This document shows, piece after piece, positions 11,142 through 21,980 of a stretch of DNA of 64,000 nucleotides (position 1 is its first letter; the number at the start of each line of letters is the position of its first letter). Source of the stretch: Pusillimonas sp. TS35 (GTDB lineage: Bacteria; Pseudomonadota; Gammaproteobacteria; Burkholderiales; Burkholderiaceae_B); NCBI RefSeq assembly GCF_009857885.1, contig NZ_WWER01000001.1:806001-870000 (forward strand), given 5' to 3'. A model generated the notes under the pieces. That model did not search any database, was not told the DNA's origin, and saw only the letters and a program-made list of their open reading frames with translations. The position numbers were made by a program, and so were the translations under genes.

Positions 11142-12197
11142 TTAAACAGCGGCCGGCACCCCGATACAAACGTCCTGCAGATCCCAGCGCGGGCGCACCG
11201 TAAAGGCATGGCCGGCTTCGGCCAGGTCGACCAACCCCGCGTTCACCCGGCAGGCGGCCGCATAAGCGATCATCGCGCCGTTGTCGGTACAAAGCGCCAG
11301 AGGCGGGAAGAATACCTCCCCACCGAGCTTGGCCATGGCGGCCGTGAGCCGCTCGCGGAGCATGCTGTTGGCGCCCACCCCACCCGCGACCACCAGACGC
11401 TTCATGCGCGAAAGCTTGACCGCCTTGAGCGCCTTGGCAGCCAGCACGTCCACAATGGCCGCCTGCGTCGCCGCCGCAAGGTCGGCACGCTGTTGGTCGG
11501 AGACCCCGCCGGGCTGGCTCTGCAACGCCTTCATACGGGTGAGAACCGCCGTCTTCAGGCCACTGAAGCTGAAATCGAGATCGCCGCTGTGCAGCATAGG
11601 CCGCGGCAAGTCGAACGCCTGTGCATTACCCTGCTCCGCCAGACGCGCCAGTTCGGGGCCGCCGGGATAACCCAGACCCATCAGCTTGGCGCTCTTGTCG
11701 AAGGCCTCGCCGGCCGCGTCATCGAGCGTTTCGCCCAGCAGCCGGTAGGCGCCCACCCCGTCAACCCGCATGATCTGGGTATGCCCGCCTGACACCAGCA
11801 GCGCCACGAATGGGAAGCGCGGGCTGGGTGTCGCCAGCATGGGAGAGAGCAAATGGCCTTCGAGGTGGTGAATAGGAATGGCGGGCAGGCCCCGCGCCCA
11901 AGCGAACGACTGCGCCACGCTAGCGCCCACTAGCAACGCACCCGCAAGCCCGGGCCCAGCCGTATAGGCAACCGCATCAATGTCATCCAGCGCAAGCCCC
12001 GCTTCGGCCATGACTTGGCGCGCCAGCGGCAGCACCCGGCGGATGTGGTCGCGCGAGGCGAGTTCGGGCACCACGCCACCATACTCGCGGTGCATGGCGA
12101 TTTGCGTATGCAGCGCATGCGCGAGCAAGCCATTTTTGGTGTTGACGAGGGCCACGCCCGTTTCGTCGCACGAGCTTTCGAAACCAATGATATTCAT
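11142..12197 (-). CDS. tsaD: tRNA N6-adenosine threonylcarbamoyltransferase TsaD
   Basis: TsaD transfers the threonylcarbamoyl group to A37 of tRNAs that read ANN codons, together with TsaB and TsaE. The 351-residue protein begins [18 protein letters not shown]. It has the metal-binding HLEGH motif near residue 112, SGGHTQIM, and the nucleotide-binding [10 protein letters not shown] near the C terminus. The length matches the family. The gene is convergent with plsY (32 bases apart) and its upstream side faces the thioredoxin leader region. Confidence 0.96.
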   Translation of the reverse strand: MNIIGFESSCDETGVALVNTKNGLLAHALHTQIAMHREYGGVVPELASRDHIRRVLPLARQVMAEAGLALDDIDAVAYTAGPGLAGALLVGASVAQSFAWARGLPAIPIHHLEGHLLSPMLATPSPRFPFVALLVSGGHTQIMRVDGVGAYRLLGETLDDAAGEAFDKSAKLMGLGYPGGPELARLAEQGNAQAFDLPRPMLHSGDLDFSFSGLKTAVLTRMKALQSQPGGVSDQQRADLAAATQAAIVDVLAAKALKAVKLSRMKRLVVAGGVGANSMLRERLTAAMAKLGGEVFFPPLALCTDNGAMIAYAAACRVNAGLVDLAEAGHAFTVRPRWDLQDVCIGVPAAV

Positions 12198-12242
12198 GCC
12201 GCTAGTTTACAACCGCCCGGGCGGGAGGCTTAGAATGCAGAC

Positions 12243-12402
12243 AACCCGATGCCGCCTAACTACACTGCTCTACTCCTTGCCGCCTCAACCGCGCAGCGCA
12301 TGGCCCCGCAACGCCCCGGCAGATATGCGGGCTGATGTACACTGAAGGATCAAACAATCCAGAACAAGCGGCTTTCGGCAAACAGAAAGCCGCTTTTTTC
12401 TT
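12243..12402 (+). ncRNA. Possible small RNA or mRNA leader ending at a terminator
   Basis: Between tsaD and the thioredoxin gene lies a promoter-like pair, TTTACA (12206-12211) and TAGAAT (12231-12236), and a very strong terminator ends at 12402, ten bases before the thioredoxin ATG. A transcript from about 12243 would be roughly 160 bases long and end at that terminator. It could be an independent small RNA or an attenuated leader of the thioredoxin mRNA. The only open frame inside is a 36-codon one with no ribosome site. The spacer of 19 bases is long, so the promoter is weakly supported. Confidence 0.3.
12366..12402 (+). terminator. Intrinsic terminator upstream of thioredoxin gene
   Basis: AAGCGGCTTTC (12366-12376) pairs over all 11 bases with GAAAGCCGCTT (12385-12395) around an eight-base loop. 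TTTT, C and TT follow. This is a textbook rightward terminator, but the only rightward gene nearby begins just after it, with its AAGGAT ribosome site at 12405-12410. Confidence 0.85.
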
Positions 12403-12411
12403 GCAAGGATA

Positions 12412-12801
12412 ATGATGAGTACCGTCAATTTCGATAAAGAAGGCTTCCAGCAAGCAGTTGAGAACGGCGATCCACTGATTGTTGACTTTTGGGCGCCGTG
12501 GTGCGGGCCCTGCCGCAGCTTCGCGCCGGTATTCGAGCAAGCATCCGAAAAGTACCCCGATTTCACCTTCGCCAAAGTCAATACCGAAGAACAACCCGAG
12601 CTGGCCGGCGCGCTCAATATCCGTTCTATTCCAACGCTGATGGTGTTCCGCGAGCAGGTGCTGCTGTTTTCGCAGCCCGGCGCACTGTCGGCCTCGCAGT
12701 TGGAGGAACTGATCACGCAGGTAAAAGGGCTGGACATGGCAGAAGTGCACGCCGAGATCGCCGCCCAGAAAGAAAGCGGCAAGCCCAACGGACAAGGCTA
12801 A
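12412..12801 (+). CDS. Thioredoxin-family protein
   Basis: The 129-residue protein is a thioredoxin fold with the classic active site WAPWCGPC (Cys31 and Cys34) and the cis-proline loop IRSIPTLMVF. A C-terminal extension of about 20 residues (DMAEVHAEIAAQKESG) goes beyond E. coli TrxA (109 residues). Its role is dithiol-disulfide exchange in the cytoplasm, as no signal peptide is present. Two ATGs in tandem (12412 and 12415) follow an AAGGAT site and either may be used. Whether this is the main TrxA or a second thioredoxin cannot be told from the window. Confidence 0.9.
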   Translation: MMSTVNFDKEGFQQAVENGDPLIVDFWAPWCGPCRSFAPVFEQASEKYPDFTFAKVNTEEQPELAGALNIRSIPTLMVFREQVLLFSQPGALSASQLEELITQVKGLDMAEVHAEIAAQKESGKPNGQG

Positions 12802-12922
12802 CGCCAGATACCCGTGGCCGGGTGGCACATCAGTGTGAGGCCGGCGATTTGGTCGCATTGAGCCGCTCGCGGCGAACAGCATCTAGGCGGCGGCACAGGG
12901 CGCAGGCCGGTTTCGCCAGCGA

Positions 12923-13534
12923 TTACGCAGCGCCGCCGGTTTTGGTGTTGTCTGCCACGACCCAGCCGCCCTGCCCTCGGGTCAGGTCAGCGAAGCGTTC
13001 GGCCAGCTCGGGCGCCTTGTCGCGCGGCACCATCAGGCGCCAGCATACGCCCACGGCGTCGAAGTTTTCTTCGATAATACGGGCGTCGTGGCTGGCTAGG
13101 CGCGCACGCACCAGCGCCATGTCCGCAAAGCTGCACCGGCAGGCAATTTCAATTTCGTCCACAATAGGCAGCCGCGCAGCCCTTCGCAGGCATTCGGCCG
13201 CTACGCCGCCATAGGCGCGCACCAGCCCACCCGCCCCCAGCTTGATACCACCGAACCAGCGCACCACCAGCACTGCTACCTTATCGCACTGCTGGCCTTC
13301 GATGGCCTGCAGGATGGGTCGGCCCGCTGTGCCGCCTGGCTCGCCGTCATCGTTGAACCGATACTGCTGGCCGATGCGGTAGGCCCAACAATTGTGCGTG
13401 GCATCGACCACGCTGTGCGCCGCGATGAACTGCAGGGCCTCTTCTGGCGACTGCACCGGCGCGGCAATGGCGGCAAAACGGCTCTTGCGAATGTCTTCTT
13501 CGTACCGGGCCATGCCCGCCAGCGTATGCAGCAT
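12923..13534 (-). CDS. yigZ: YigZ/IMPACT family protein
   Basis: The 203-residue protein contains the IMPACT (UPF0029) signature NDDGEPGGTAGRPIL near residue 60 and VVRWFGGIKLGAGGLVRAYG near residue 90, followed by a ferredoxin-like C-terminal domain. Eukaryotic IMPACT modulates Gcn1-Gcn2 signalling; the bacterial proteins have no firmly set function. It is the last gene downstream of ybiT (14 bases apart), so the two are likely co-transcribed. Confidence 0.9.
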   Translation of the reverse strand: MLHTLAGMARYEEDIRKSRFAAIAAPVQSPEEALQFIAAHSVVDATHNCWAYRIGQQYRFNDDGEPGGTAGRPILQAIEGQQCDKVAVLVVRWFGGIKLGAGGLVRAYGGVAAECLRRAARLPIVDEIEIACRCSFADMALVRARLASHDARIIEENFDAVGVCWRLMVPRDKAPELAERFADLTRGQGGWVVADNTKTGGAA

Positions 13535-13548
13535 AACGGCCGCACCAC

Positions 13549-15150
13549 TCAGCTTTCGATGCCCCGCGAAGCGAGATAGTCGTCGTAGTTGCCCTGGTAA
13601 TCGATGATCTGGCCGTCGGGCAGGATCTCGATGATGCGTGTGGCCAGGCCCGACACGAACTGCCGGTCGTGCGAAACGAAAATCAGCGTGCCTTTGTACA
13701 GCTCAAGTGCAAACTGTAGCGATTCGATCGATTCCATGTCGAGGTGGTTTGTAGGCTCATCCAGCAACATCACGTTGTGCCGGCCCAGCATCAGGCGCCC
13801 GAAGGTCATGCGGTTTTTCTCGCCGCCTGACAGCACGCGCACCGCCTTGGAGATTTCGTCGCCCGAGAACAGCAGGCGGCCCAGAACCGAGCGAATGGAC
13901 TGGTCATCATCGCCGGCCTGGCGGTAGTCGCCCAGCCAGTCGAACAGGTTTTTGTCGCTGTTGAACTGGTCGGATACGTCTTGCGCCATGTAGCCCAGGT
14001 CTGCGTTCTCGGCCCACTTCACCGTGCCCTCGTCGGGCGCAAGGTCGAGTGCCAGCATGCGCAGCAGCGTGGTCTTGCCAACGCCGTTGGCGCCGATGAT
14101 GGCAACCTTCTGGCCCGCATCGATCATGGCCGAATAGGACTTGATGACAGGGTGATCGTAGTGCTTGGAAATATCTTCGACCGTGACAGCCAGGCGATGC
14201 AGTACTTTCTCTTGTTCGAAACGAATGTAGGGGTTTTGGCGTGAAGAAGGCTTGACCTCGACGGCGTCAGCCTTGATGCGGTCGATCTGCTTCATGCGCG
14301 ACGTGGCCTGGCGTGCCTTGGATTTGTTGGCCGCGAAGCGCCGCACAAAGTCTTGTAGCTCGGCCACGCGCTCTTTGGCCTTGGCATTGGCGGCCTGCTG
14401 GCGTTCGCGCGCCTGGGTGGACGCCAGCATGTAGTCGTCGTAGTTGCCCGGATAGATGCGCAGCTCGCGGTAGTCCAGATCGGCCATGTGCGTGCAGACC
14501 TGGTTCAGAAAGTGGCGGTCGTGGCTGATGATGATCATCGTGCTCTGATAGCCGTTAAGCACGTCCTCAAGCCAGCGAATGGTGTTGATATCCAGGTTGT
14601 TGGTGGGTTCGTCCAGCAGCAGCACATCGGGGTTGGAAAACAGCGCCTGCGCCAACAGCACGCGCAGCTTCCAGCCGGGCGCGATCTCGCGCATCGGCAA
14701 GTTGTGCTGCTCGACCGGAATCTCCAGCCCCAGCAGCAACTCGCCCGCGCGCGCCTCAGCCGTGTAGCCGTCGTATTCGGCGAACTTGGCTTCGAGGTCG
14801 GCCGCACGCATGTAGTCTTCTTCGCTGGCGTCGGGATTGGCGTAGATGGCGTCGCGCTCGGACATCACCTGCCACATTTCAACGTGACCCATCATCACGA
14901 CATCGAGCACGCGCACGTCTTCATAGGCAAACTGGTCTTGGCGCAGTTTGCCCAGGCGCACGCCGGGGTCGAGCGAAACGTTGCCCCCGGACGGCTCCAG
15001 ATCGCCCCCGATGATCTTCATGAAGGTTGACTTGCCGGAACCGTTGGCGCCGATGAGGCCGTAGCGGTTGCCTTCACCGAATTTGACGCTGACGTTCTCG
15101 AACAGGGGTTTGGGGCCGAACTGGATGGTGAGATTAGCGGTGGAGATCAC
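13549..15150 (-). CDS. ybiT: ABC-F family ATPase YbiT
   Basis: ABC-F proteins are soluble twin-ATPase factors that bind the ribosomal E site. The 533-residue protein has Walker A motifs GANGSGKST (residues 34-42) and GANGVGKTT, Walker B/D-loop [11 protein letters not shown] and [11 protein letters not shown], and the second signature LSGGEKNRM. The linker between the domains is long and charged. The N terminus closely follows E. coli YbiT ([20 protein letters not shown]). The first domain has [13 protein letters not shown] where a regular LSGGQ would be. The start is a GTG (15150) and no clear ribosome site precedes it. Confidence 0.92.
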   Translation of the reverse strand: MISTANLTIQFGPKPLFENVSVKFGEGNRYGLIGANGSGKSTFMKIIGGDLEPSGGNVSLDPGVRLGKLRQDQFAYEDVRVLDVVMMGHVEMWQVMSERDAIYANPDASEEDYMRAADLEAKFAEYDGYTAEARAGELLLGLEIPVEQHNLPMREIAPGWKLRVLLAQALFSNPDVLLLDEPTNNLDINTIRWLEDVLNGYQSTMIIISHDRHFLNQVCTHMADLDYRELRIYPGNYDDYMLASTQARERQQAANAKAKERVAELQDFVRRFAANKSKARQATSRMKQIDRIKADAVEVKPSSRQNPYIRFEQEKVLHRLAVTVEDISKHYDHPVIKSYSAMIDAGQKVAIIGANGVGKTTLLRMLALDLAPDEGTVKWAENADLGYMAQDVSDQFNSDKNLFDWLGDYRQAGDDDQSIRSVLGRLLFSGDEISKAVRVLSGGEKNRMTFGRLMLGRHNVMLLDEPTNHLDMESIESLQFALELYKGTLIFVSHDRQFVSGLATRIIEILPDGQIIDYQGNYDDYLASRGIES

Positions 15151-15318
15151 GTTATGGGGTACTTTGTATGAAAAAAGTCAGTAAACCGGTGAGTTTACCA
15201 AGCACACCGTGTTTATGCCGACCCCGACGCGGCGGGCGGGCTGCGGCGATGAAAGACAGGCCAAACGACCCGCGACCGCAACATTGTGCAGCATGCGTGC
15301 GCTGCAGGTGTGATGTGT

Positions 15319-15396
15319 GCGGCCTGGATGCGGGCTGAGTGCGGGCTGAGCGCGGGCTGGATGTGGCGCGCGGGCGATCAGTACTAATCAGTACTA
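15319..15396. repeat. Short tandem repeats in the ybiT-LD-carboxypeptidase gap
   Basis: Four 11-base units run head to tail at 15319-15362 (GCGGCCTGGAT, GCGGGCTGAGT, GCGGGCTGAGC, GCGGGCTGGAT). They are followed at 15377-15396 by two copies of ATCAGTACTA, each holding the palindrome AGTACT. The full gap 15151-15440 has no supported gene. The second set could be an operator for the leftward transcription of ybiT, but nothing proves it. Confidence 0.6.
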
Positions 15397-15440
15397 CATG
15401 GGCGCGACACCGCCGCGCCCTGCATCAGTGGATGCCGTGA

Positions 15441-16556
15441 TCAGTGATGATGCTCGTCGATAACCAGGTGCGCCAGGCCGTGTTCGGTGGCGATGCCCAC
15501 CTTGCGGCCCACCGGCAGCGTAGCTTTTACTTTCACATGCCCATATGGCAGGCCAGTGACCACCGGCACCTTCACATTGGCGCGCAGCCAAGCGACCACG
15601 GAGGGCATATCGTAGCCATTGTCGTGGGCGGCCAGGCGGTAATCAGTGAAGCGCCCGAGCACGATGGCCTTCTGGCGCGCCAGGATACCTGCATGCAGCA
15701 GTTGCGTGAGCATGCGCTCGACCCTGAACGGATGCTCACTGATGTCTTCGAGCACCAGAATGCCATTTCGGATGCGCGGCAGATAGGGCGTGCCGACCAG
15801 CGAAGCAACCATGGCCAGGTTGCCGCCCCACAGCACGCCGCGTGCATCGACCGGGTCGGCGTCGGGTGTTTCGAAGCCCAGCACCTCGAGTTCGCCACGC
15901 ATGGCCTCGCCGAACAGATCGGCAGTGAGGTCATCCAAGCGCGGCCCGCCAAAGTCGTAAAGCGCCATCGGGCCGGTGAAACTCTCGGCGCCTGTCTGGG
16001 CCAGCAGCGCCAGGTTGAAGAGCGTGAAATCGCTGTGGCCAACAAAAACCTTGCCGCTGTCCGCCACCGCCTTCCAATCGATATGGTGCAGCAGGCGACT
16101 CAGGCCATAGCCGCCGCGCGTGGCCATGACCACCGGGTGCTTCTGCTTGAGGGCGCGTGTAATCGCCGCCAGGCGCTGCTTGTCGGTGCCCGCGAACCGT
16201 TCGTACACCGCGAGTGCGGTGCGGTCTATGGCGATGCGATAGCCCAGCTTTTCGAGCCTGGTGCGGGCCTTCTCCAGCGCCTTGGGCTCGGGCACGGCGC
16301 CGGAAGGCGAAATAAGATAGATGCCTGAAGGAGCGCGGTGGCGATGGACTTGGCTCGCCTGGCCGGGTGCATGGCTCGCGTGGCCGTGCTCATCGTCGGC
16401 ATGTTCATGCGTTTGAGCGCCCTTGCCAGTCGCCTCGATACCATCCCCAGGTTCGCCGTCGCCATGATCGCGCGAATGCGCATCTGCATGCGCGTGCTCG
16501 AGCGCCTTGCGCGCGCGAGAGATTTTTGAGGGGCGTCGAGTTTGCGACGTAGCCAT
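15441..16556 (-). CDS. ldcA: LD-carboxypeptidase (S66) with His-rich N-terminal tail
   Basis: LdcA removes the terminal D-alanine from murein tetrapeptides during cell-wall recycling in the cytoplasm. The S66 catalytic parts are visible: the nucleophile in GHSDFT, the Glu in VLEDISEHPFRVERML and the His in PYGHVKVKATLPVG, with ATRGGYGLSRLL upstream. The enzyme core starts near residue 76 (PSGIYLISPSGAV). Before it lies an unusual tail of about 55 residues packed with His, Asp and Gly (HAHADAHSRDH, HEHADDEHGHASHA), and the protein ends in EHHH. The tail suggests metal binding, an inference only. The start at 16556 is an ATG, and tadA lies upstream on the same strand. Confidence 0.85.
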   Translation of the reverse strand: MATSQTRRPSKISRARKALEHAHADAHSRDHGDGEPGDGIEATGKGAQTHEHADDEHGHASHAPGQASQVHRHRAPSGIYLISPSGAVPEPKALEKARTRLEKLGYRIAIDRTALAVYERFAGTDKQRLAAITRALKQKHPVVMATRGGYGLSRLLHHIDWKAVADSGKVFVGHSDFTLFNLALLAQTGAESFTGPMALYDFGGPRLDDLTADLFGEAMRGELEVLGFETPDADPVDARGVLWGGNLAMVASLVGTPYLPRIRNGILVLEDISEHPFRVERMLTQLLHAGILARQKAIVLGRFTDYRLAAHDNGYDMPSVVAWLRANVKVPVVTGLPYGHVKVKATLPVGRKVGIATEHGLAHLVIDEHHH

Positions 16557-16611
16557 GGATGGACTCGCTTAAGGAGAGAGAAAATGGAACAGCCGTATAG
16601 TAATACAGGCC

Positions 16612-17947
<1,336 letters not shown>

Positions 17948-18012
17948 GGCAACGGGGAGCACGGGGCGGTAATGCAATACCCCGCAGTGCTGTTTAACTG
18001 AACACGTGCAGT

Positions 18013-19554
18013 TTAACCGGCCCGACGCCGCATGCGCCTGAGGACGCGTGGAATCAGCGCGGGAAGGTCTTCGGAAATAAGCCCAGGCCCGAACAGGCGA
18101 GCGGCCTCGCCATGTATCCACACCGCCGCTGCAGCCGCCAGATAGGGCGGCATGCCCTGCGCCAGCAAGCCCGCCACCATGCCGGCCAGGACGTCGCCCG
18201 TACCGCCTGTGGCCAGCTCGGCCGGCGCATTGGTGTTGATGGCCGCCCTGCCGTCGGGCGCCGCGATGACTGTATCGGCGCCCTTGAGCACGACCACCGC
18301 GCCGCTCTGGCGGGCCGCGGTGAGTGCGCGGCTGAGCTTGTCGCCCTGCGCATCGAAAATACGGTTGAATTCGCCCTCGTGCGGGGTGAGTACGCAAGGC
18401 CCGTTGATGGCACCGAATAGCGTATCGGGATCGGGCGCAAAGACACTGATGGCATCCGCATCCAGCACCACTGCGCGCTGGCCGGACAGAGCCTGCAGCG
18501 CATGCTTGCGGGTGAGGTCGGACACGCCTGCGCCAGGGCCGACCACCACGGTATTTATGCGGGCATCGGCCAGGATGTCTTCGAGCGTACCGCTTTCTTT
18601 CATGGGATGAACCATGATGCTAGTGAGCGACGCCGCATAGACTGCCCAACTGACCAGCGGCGCCGCAACGGTAACCAACCCCGCACCCATGCGCGCACAA
18701 GACTGCGCCGCCAGGCGGGCCGCCCCCGTCATGAGCCGCCCGCCGGCAATCAAGGCATGGCCACGCATGTACTTGTGCCCGACGGCTTGCGGCCAAGGAT
18801 AGGCGGACAACCATAGAACTGGGTCGTTCTCGAAAACCGAAGGCTGGACCGCTTGGAGTACAGATGCCGGAATGCCGATGTCGACCACAGCAAGGTCGCC
18901 ACACAGCCCTCGGCCGGGTTCGAGCACATGGCCGGTTTTTTTGCGAAAGAAGGTGACAGTAAGGGCAGCCTGTACGGCCATCCCGCGGACCACCCCGCTG
19001 GCACCATCAACGCCGCTGGGGATATCCACCGCGCACACCGGCAGGCCCCGCGCTTGCACCGCCTGCAGCACATCGGCTGCCGCACCCTCGATCGGCCTGG
19101 CGAGGCCTGCGCCAAATAGCGCATCGATAACCAGCTCCATGCCATCGAGCACAGACGGTTGCATGGTTTCGATCGGGCCCTCCCAGGCGTGGGCGTGCAA
19201 GGCGGCATCGCCGGAGAGATGTTCGCGTGTGCCAAGCAGTGCAAGCCGCACAGGCCAGCCCGCAGCATGCAAGTGACGCGCCGCAACAAAGCCGTCGCCG
19301 CCATTATTGCCTGGGCCGCAGAGCACCACGATCGGGCATCTGGGCCAGCGCCCTACTATCGCGTTGGCAACCGCCGCGCCGGCGGCCTCCATCAGTGCGG
19401 CGCCGCTGACGCCGGCATCAATGGCGCCTTGATCGGCCACCGCCATCTGGCGTGGCGTCAGCAGCGCTTGGCGCAAGATTTTGTGCGTATCCGCCCCCCC
19501 CGGGCCTGCCAGGCCGATGGATGGTGGATGAAAAAAAGTATCGTCTGCTGTCAT
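18013..19554 (-). CDS. nnr: Bifunctional NAD(P)HX epimerase/dehydratase
   Basis: This enzyme repairs hydrated NADH and NADPH. The N-terminal YjeF_N domain (epimerase) shows [17 protein letters not shown]. The C-terminal kinase-like domain (ADP-dependent dehydratase) shows [13 protein letters not shown] and the anion-hole motif [12 protein letters not shown]. At 513 residues it matches the fused E. coli YjeF. The frame runs back to 19668, but the ATG at 19554 is preferred since the extension overlaps the divergent promoter region and has no family match. The HAD gene and tadA follow on the same strand. Confidence 0.92.
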   Translation of the reverse strand: MTADDTFFHPPSIGLAGPGGADTHKILRQALLTPRQMAVADQGAIDAGVSGAALMEAAGAAVANAIVGRWPRCPIVVLCGPGNNGGDGFVAARHLHAAGWPVRLALLGTREHLSGDAALHAHAWEGPIETMQPSVLDGMELVIDALFGAGLARPIEGAAADVLQAVQARGLPVCAVDIPSGVDGASGVVRGMAVQAALTVTFFRKKTGHVLEPGRGLCGDLAVVDIGIPASVLQAVQPSVFENDPVLWLSAYPWPQAVGHKYMRGHALIAGGRLMTGAARLAAQSCARMGAGLVTVAAPLVSWAVYAASLTSIMVHPMKESGTLEDILADARINTVVVGPGAGVSDLTRKHALQALSGQRAVVLDADAISVFAPDPDTLFGAINGPCVLTPHEGEFNRIFDAQGDKLSRALTAARQSGAVVVLKGADTVIAAPDGRAAINTNAPAELATGGTGDVLAGMVAGLLAQGMPPYLAAAAAVWIHGEAARLFGPGLISEDLPALIPRVLRRMRRRAG

Positions 19555-19633
19555 GCTAGCGCTTGCCCCCGCGCGGGCGACGGGACACGCCCCGGATGTG
19601 CTATTGTGCCCCAGAGCCACAGGAAAATCACGC

Positions 19634-20614
19634 ATGCAGCCAGTCATCTCAATACGCGGTCTGGGCAAAACCTACGCCTCTGGATTCCAGGCCCTCACAG
19701 ATATCAACCTCGACATCCGGCGCGGCGAAATCTTCGCGCTGCTCGGCCCCAACGGGGCAGGCAAGACAACACTCATCAGCATCATCTGTGGCCTGGTCAA
19801 TGCCACCACCGGCACTGTGCGCGCCGATGGGCATGACATCGTGGTCGATTACCGCGCCGCACGGGCGCGCATTGGCCTGGTGCCGCAAGAGCTCACCACC
19901 GACGCCTTCGAGTCCGTGTGGGACACGGTCAGCTTCAGCCGCGGCCTGTTTGGCAAGGCGCCCGACCCAGCCCACATCGAAAAGGTGCTGCGCGCACTCA
20001 CACTGTGGGACAAGAAGGACAACAAGCTCATTACACTGTCAGGTGGCATGAAGCGGCGGGTACTTATCGCCAAGGCCTTGTCGCACGAGCCGCAAATATT
20101 GTTTCTGGACGAACCCACGGCAGGCGTCGATGTCTCGCTGCGCCAGGAAATGTGGGCGTTGGTCCGCCAATTGCGCGGCACGGGGGTAACCATCATCCTG
20201 ACCACCCACTACATCGAAGAGGCTGAGGAAATGGCCGACCGGGTGGGTGTGATCAACCACGGCCGCATCATCCTGGTGGAAGAAAAACGCGAACTCATGC
20301 GCAAATTAGGAAAAAAACAACTCATTCTGCAGCTGCGCGACGCCCTGTCAGCGCTGCCCGCACATCTGGCGCCCTACCAGCTCGCCCTGTCGGACGATGG
20401 TCGCGAAATTATCTACACTTATGACGCACGCCAGGATCACAACGATATCGCCGCCCTGCTTCAGGCCCTGGATCGTGCCGGCGTTCCGTTCTCCGACCTG
20501 CGCACCACGCAGAGCTCTCTCGAAGATATCTTTGTGAGCCTGCTGCGCGAACCCGCGCCGCAGGCTCAGCCCGTAGCAGTATCCGCCGTCGCACCCACTG
20601 GAGCCCAGCCATGA
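19634..20614 (+). CDS. yadG: ABC-2 exporter ATPase (YadG/NodI-like)
   Basis: The 326-residue protein is an ABC ATPase with Walker [10 protein letters not shown] near residue 40, signature LSGGMKRR and Walker [12 protein letters not shown]. Its C-terminal region includes the [14 protein letters not shown] segment seen in YadG. It energises the permease encoded by the next gene, which overlaps it by four bases (ATGA). The pair resembles E. coli YadG-YadH and rhizobial NodI-NodJ; the cargo of the former is unknown. The ATG at 19634 fits the family start, as the in-frame upstream part overlaps the divergent repair gene. Confidence 0.9.
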   Translation: MQPVISIRGLGKTYASGFQALTDINLDIRRGEIFALLGPNGAGKTTLISIICGLVNATTGTVRADGHDIVVDYRAARARIGLVPQELTTDAFESVWDTVSFSRGLFGKAPDPAHIEKVLRALTLWDKKDNKLITLSGGMKRRVLIAKALSHEPQILFLDEPTAGVDVSLRQEMWALVRQLRGTGVTIILTTHYIEEAEEMADRVGVINHGRIILVEEKRELMRKLGKKQLILQLRDALSALPAHLAPYQLALSDDGREIIYTYDARQDHNDIAALLQALDRAGVPFSDLRTTQSSLEDIFVSLLREPAPQAQPVAVSAVAPTGAQP

Positions 20615-21372
20615 ACGTGCATGCCATGCGCGCTATCTATCGCTTCGAAATGGCGCGGGCCTGGCGTACGCTGCTGCAAAGCCTGATCGCACCGGTCATC
20701 TCCACCTCGCTGTATTTCGTAGTGTTCGGTGCGGCAATCGGCAACCGCATCACCCAGATCGACGGCATCAGCTACGGCGCTTTCATTGTGCCCGGCCTGA
20801 TTATGCTGTCGCTGCTCACGCACAGTATTTCCAACGCCTCTTTCGGCATTTATTTTCCACGCTTTACGGGCACCATTTACGAAGTGATGTCGGCACCGCT
20901 TTCCTACCTGGAAATCACCATCGCCTATGTGGGCGCCGCAGCCACCAAATCGCTGATCCTGGCGGCCATTATCCTGGCCACGGCGGCGTTCTTCGTGCCG
21001 CTGCACATTGATCATCCGCTGTGGATGATCGGTTTTCTGGTGCTCACCTCCGTTACCTTCAGCCTGTTCGGCTTCATCATCGGCATCTGGGCCGACGGCT
21101 TCGAGAAGCTGCAACTGGTGCCATTGCTTATCGTCACACCGCTCACCTTCCTGGGCGGCAGCTTCTATTCGATCGACATGCTGCCGCAGTTCTGGCAAAA
21201 GGTTACTTTGCTGAACCCGGTGGTGTATCTGGTGAGCGGTTTTCGCTGGAGTTTTTTCGGCAAGGCGGATGTCAGCCTATGGCTCAGCCTGGGCATGACG
21301 CTCTTGTTCCTGGGGCTCTGTGTGGCGCTGGTGGGGTGGATCTTCAGGACGGGCTATCGCCTCAAACCTTGA
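20611..21372 (+). CDS. yadH: ABC-2 type permease (YadH/NodJ-like)
   Basis: This 253-residue inner-membrane protein has six predicted hydrophobic segments. It carries ABC-2 landmarks: [13 protein letters not shown] in the first loop, [10 protein letters not shown], and the late [17 protein letters not shown] motif. It forms the membrane half of the exporter with the preceding ATPase. The gene is convergent with yajQ and is followed by a perfect 12-bp hairpin. Confidence 0.9.
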   Translation: MNVHAMRAIYRFEMARAWRTLLQSLIAPVISTSLYFVVFGAAIGNRITQIDGISYGAFIVPGLIMLSLLTHSISNASFGIYFPRFTGTIYEVMSAPLSYLEITIAYVGAAATKSLILAAIILATAAFFVPLHIDHPLWMIGFLVLTSVTFSLFGFIIGIWADGFEKLQLVPLLIVTPLTFLGGSFYSIDMLPQFWQKVTLLNPVVYLVSGFRWSFFGKADVSLWLSLGMTLLFLGLCVALVGWIFRTGYRLKP

Positions 21373-21392
21373 ACAGTACGGCCTGCGTGGGC

Positions 21393-21425
21393 GCGCAACG
21401 CGGCCGCCTGGCCGCCGCGTTGCGC
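21393..21425. terminator. Hairpin between convergent yadH and yajQ
   Basis: GCGCAACGCGGC (21393-21404) pairs perfectly with GCCGCGTTGCGC (21414-21425) around a nine-base loop. It lies between two convergent genes and probably serves both, although no T-run is present. Confidence 0.6.
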
Positions 21426-21431
21426 AGCGGA

Positions 21432-21914
21432 TCAGTCGCGAAAGTTGTTGAACTGCAAAGGCAGGTCTACATCAGACTTTCGCAGCAAGGCCATTACCGC
21501 TTGCAGGTCGTCGCGCTTTTTGCCAGTGACGCGCAGTTTATCGCCGTTGATCTGCGCCTCGACCTTGAGCTTGGCGGCCTTGATCTCGGCAATCAACTTC
21601 TTGGACACAGCCTGCTCGATGCCTTGCCGCACGGTTACCTTGCGCCGCGCGCCGGCCACGTTCTCCAGCGCGTCGCCCACTTCCAGGCAACGCACGTCGA
21701 TGCTGCGCGCCGAAAGCCGCCCACGCAGGATATCCAGCATCTGGTTGAGCTGGAACACACTGGGCGCTGACTGCGTCACCACATAGCCCTCGAGCTCGAA
21801 GGTGGCGTCGGTGCCCTTGAAGTCGAAACGGGTGGACAGCTCGCGATTGGCCTGATCGACCGCGTTGCTCAATTCGTGCTTGTCGACTTCAGACACCACA
21901 TCAAAAGATGGCAT
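21432..21914 (-). CDS. yajQ: YajQ family nucleotide-binding protein
   Basis: The 160-residue protein begins MPSFDVVSEVDKHELSNAVDQ and has the two-domain YajQ sequence (STRFDFKGTDATF, GKRDDLQAVMALLRKSDVDLPLQFNNFRD). YajQ proteins bind nucleotides, and a Xanthomonas relative has been shown to bind cyclic di-GMP and affect transcription; the role here is unproven. The gene stands alone, downstream of the acyl-CoA synthetase terminator. Confidence 0.93.
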   Translation of the reverse strand: MPSFDVVSEVDKHELSNAVDQANRELSTRFDFKGTDATFELEGYVVTQSAPSVFQLNQMLDILRGRLSARSIDVRCLEVGDALENVAGARRKVTVRQGIEQAVSKKLIAEIKAAKLKVEAQINGDKLRVTGKKRDDLQAVMALLRKSDVDLPLQFNNFRD

Positions 21915-21930
21915 TCGTATATTCTCCCGA

Positions 21931-21966
21931 AAAATAAAAAAGCGGGCCGCGACGGCTGCGGCCCGC
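21931..21966 (-). terminator. Intrinsic terminator of the acyl-CoA synthetase gene
   Basis: On the minus strand a 9-bp GC stem (GCGGGCCGC with GCGGCCCGC, 21942-21950 and 21958-21966) is followed by TTTTTTATTTTT. This is a strong leftward terminator 15 bases after the stop at 21981. Confidence 0.88.
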
Positions 21967-21980
21967 CCAGCATCCTGCGC

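Noticed and set aside
10698-11792. Long rightward open frame across plsY and tsaD
   Set aside because: It is a shadow of two well-supported genes in other frames and has no family features.
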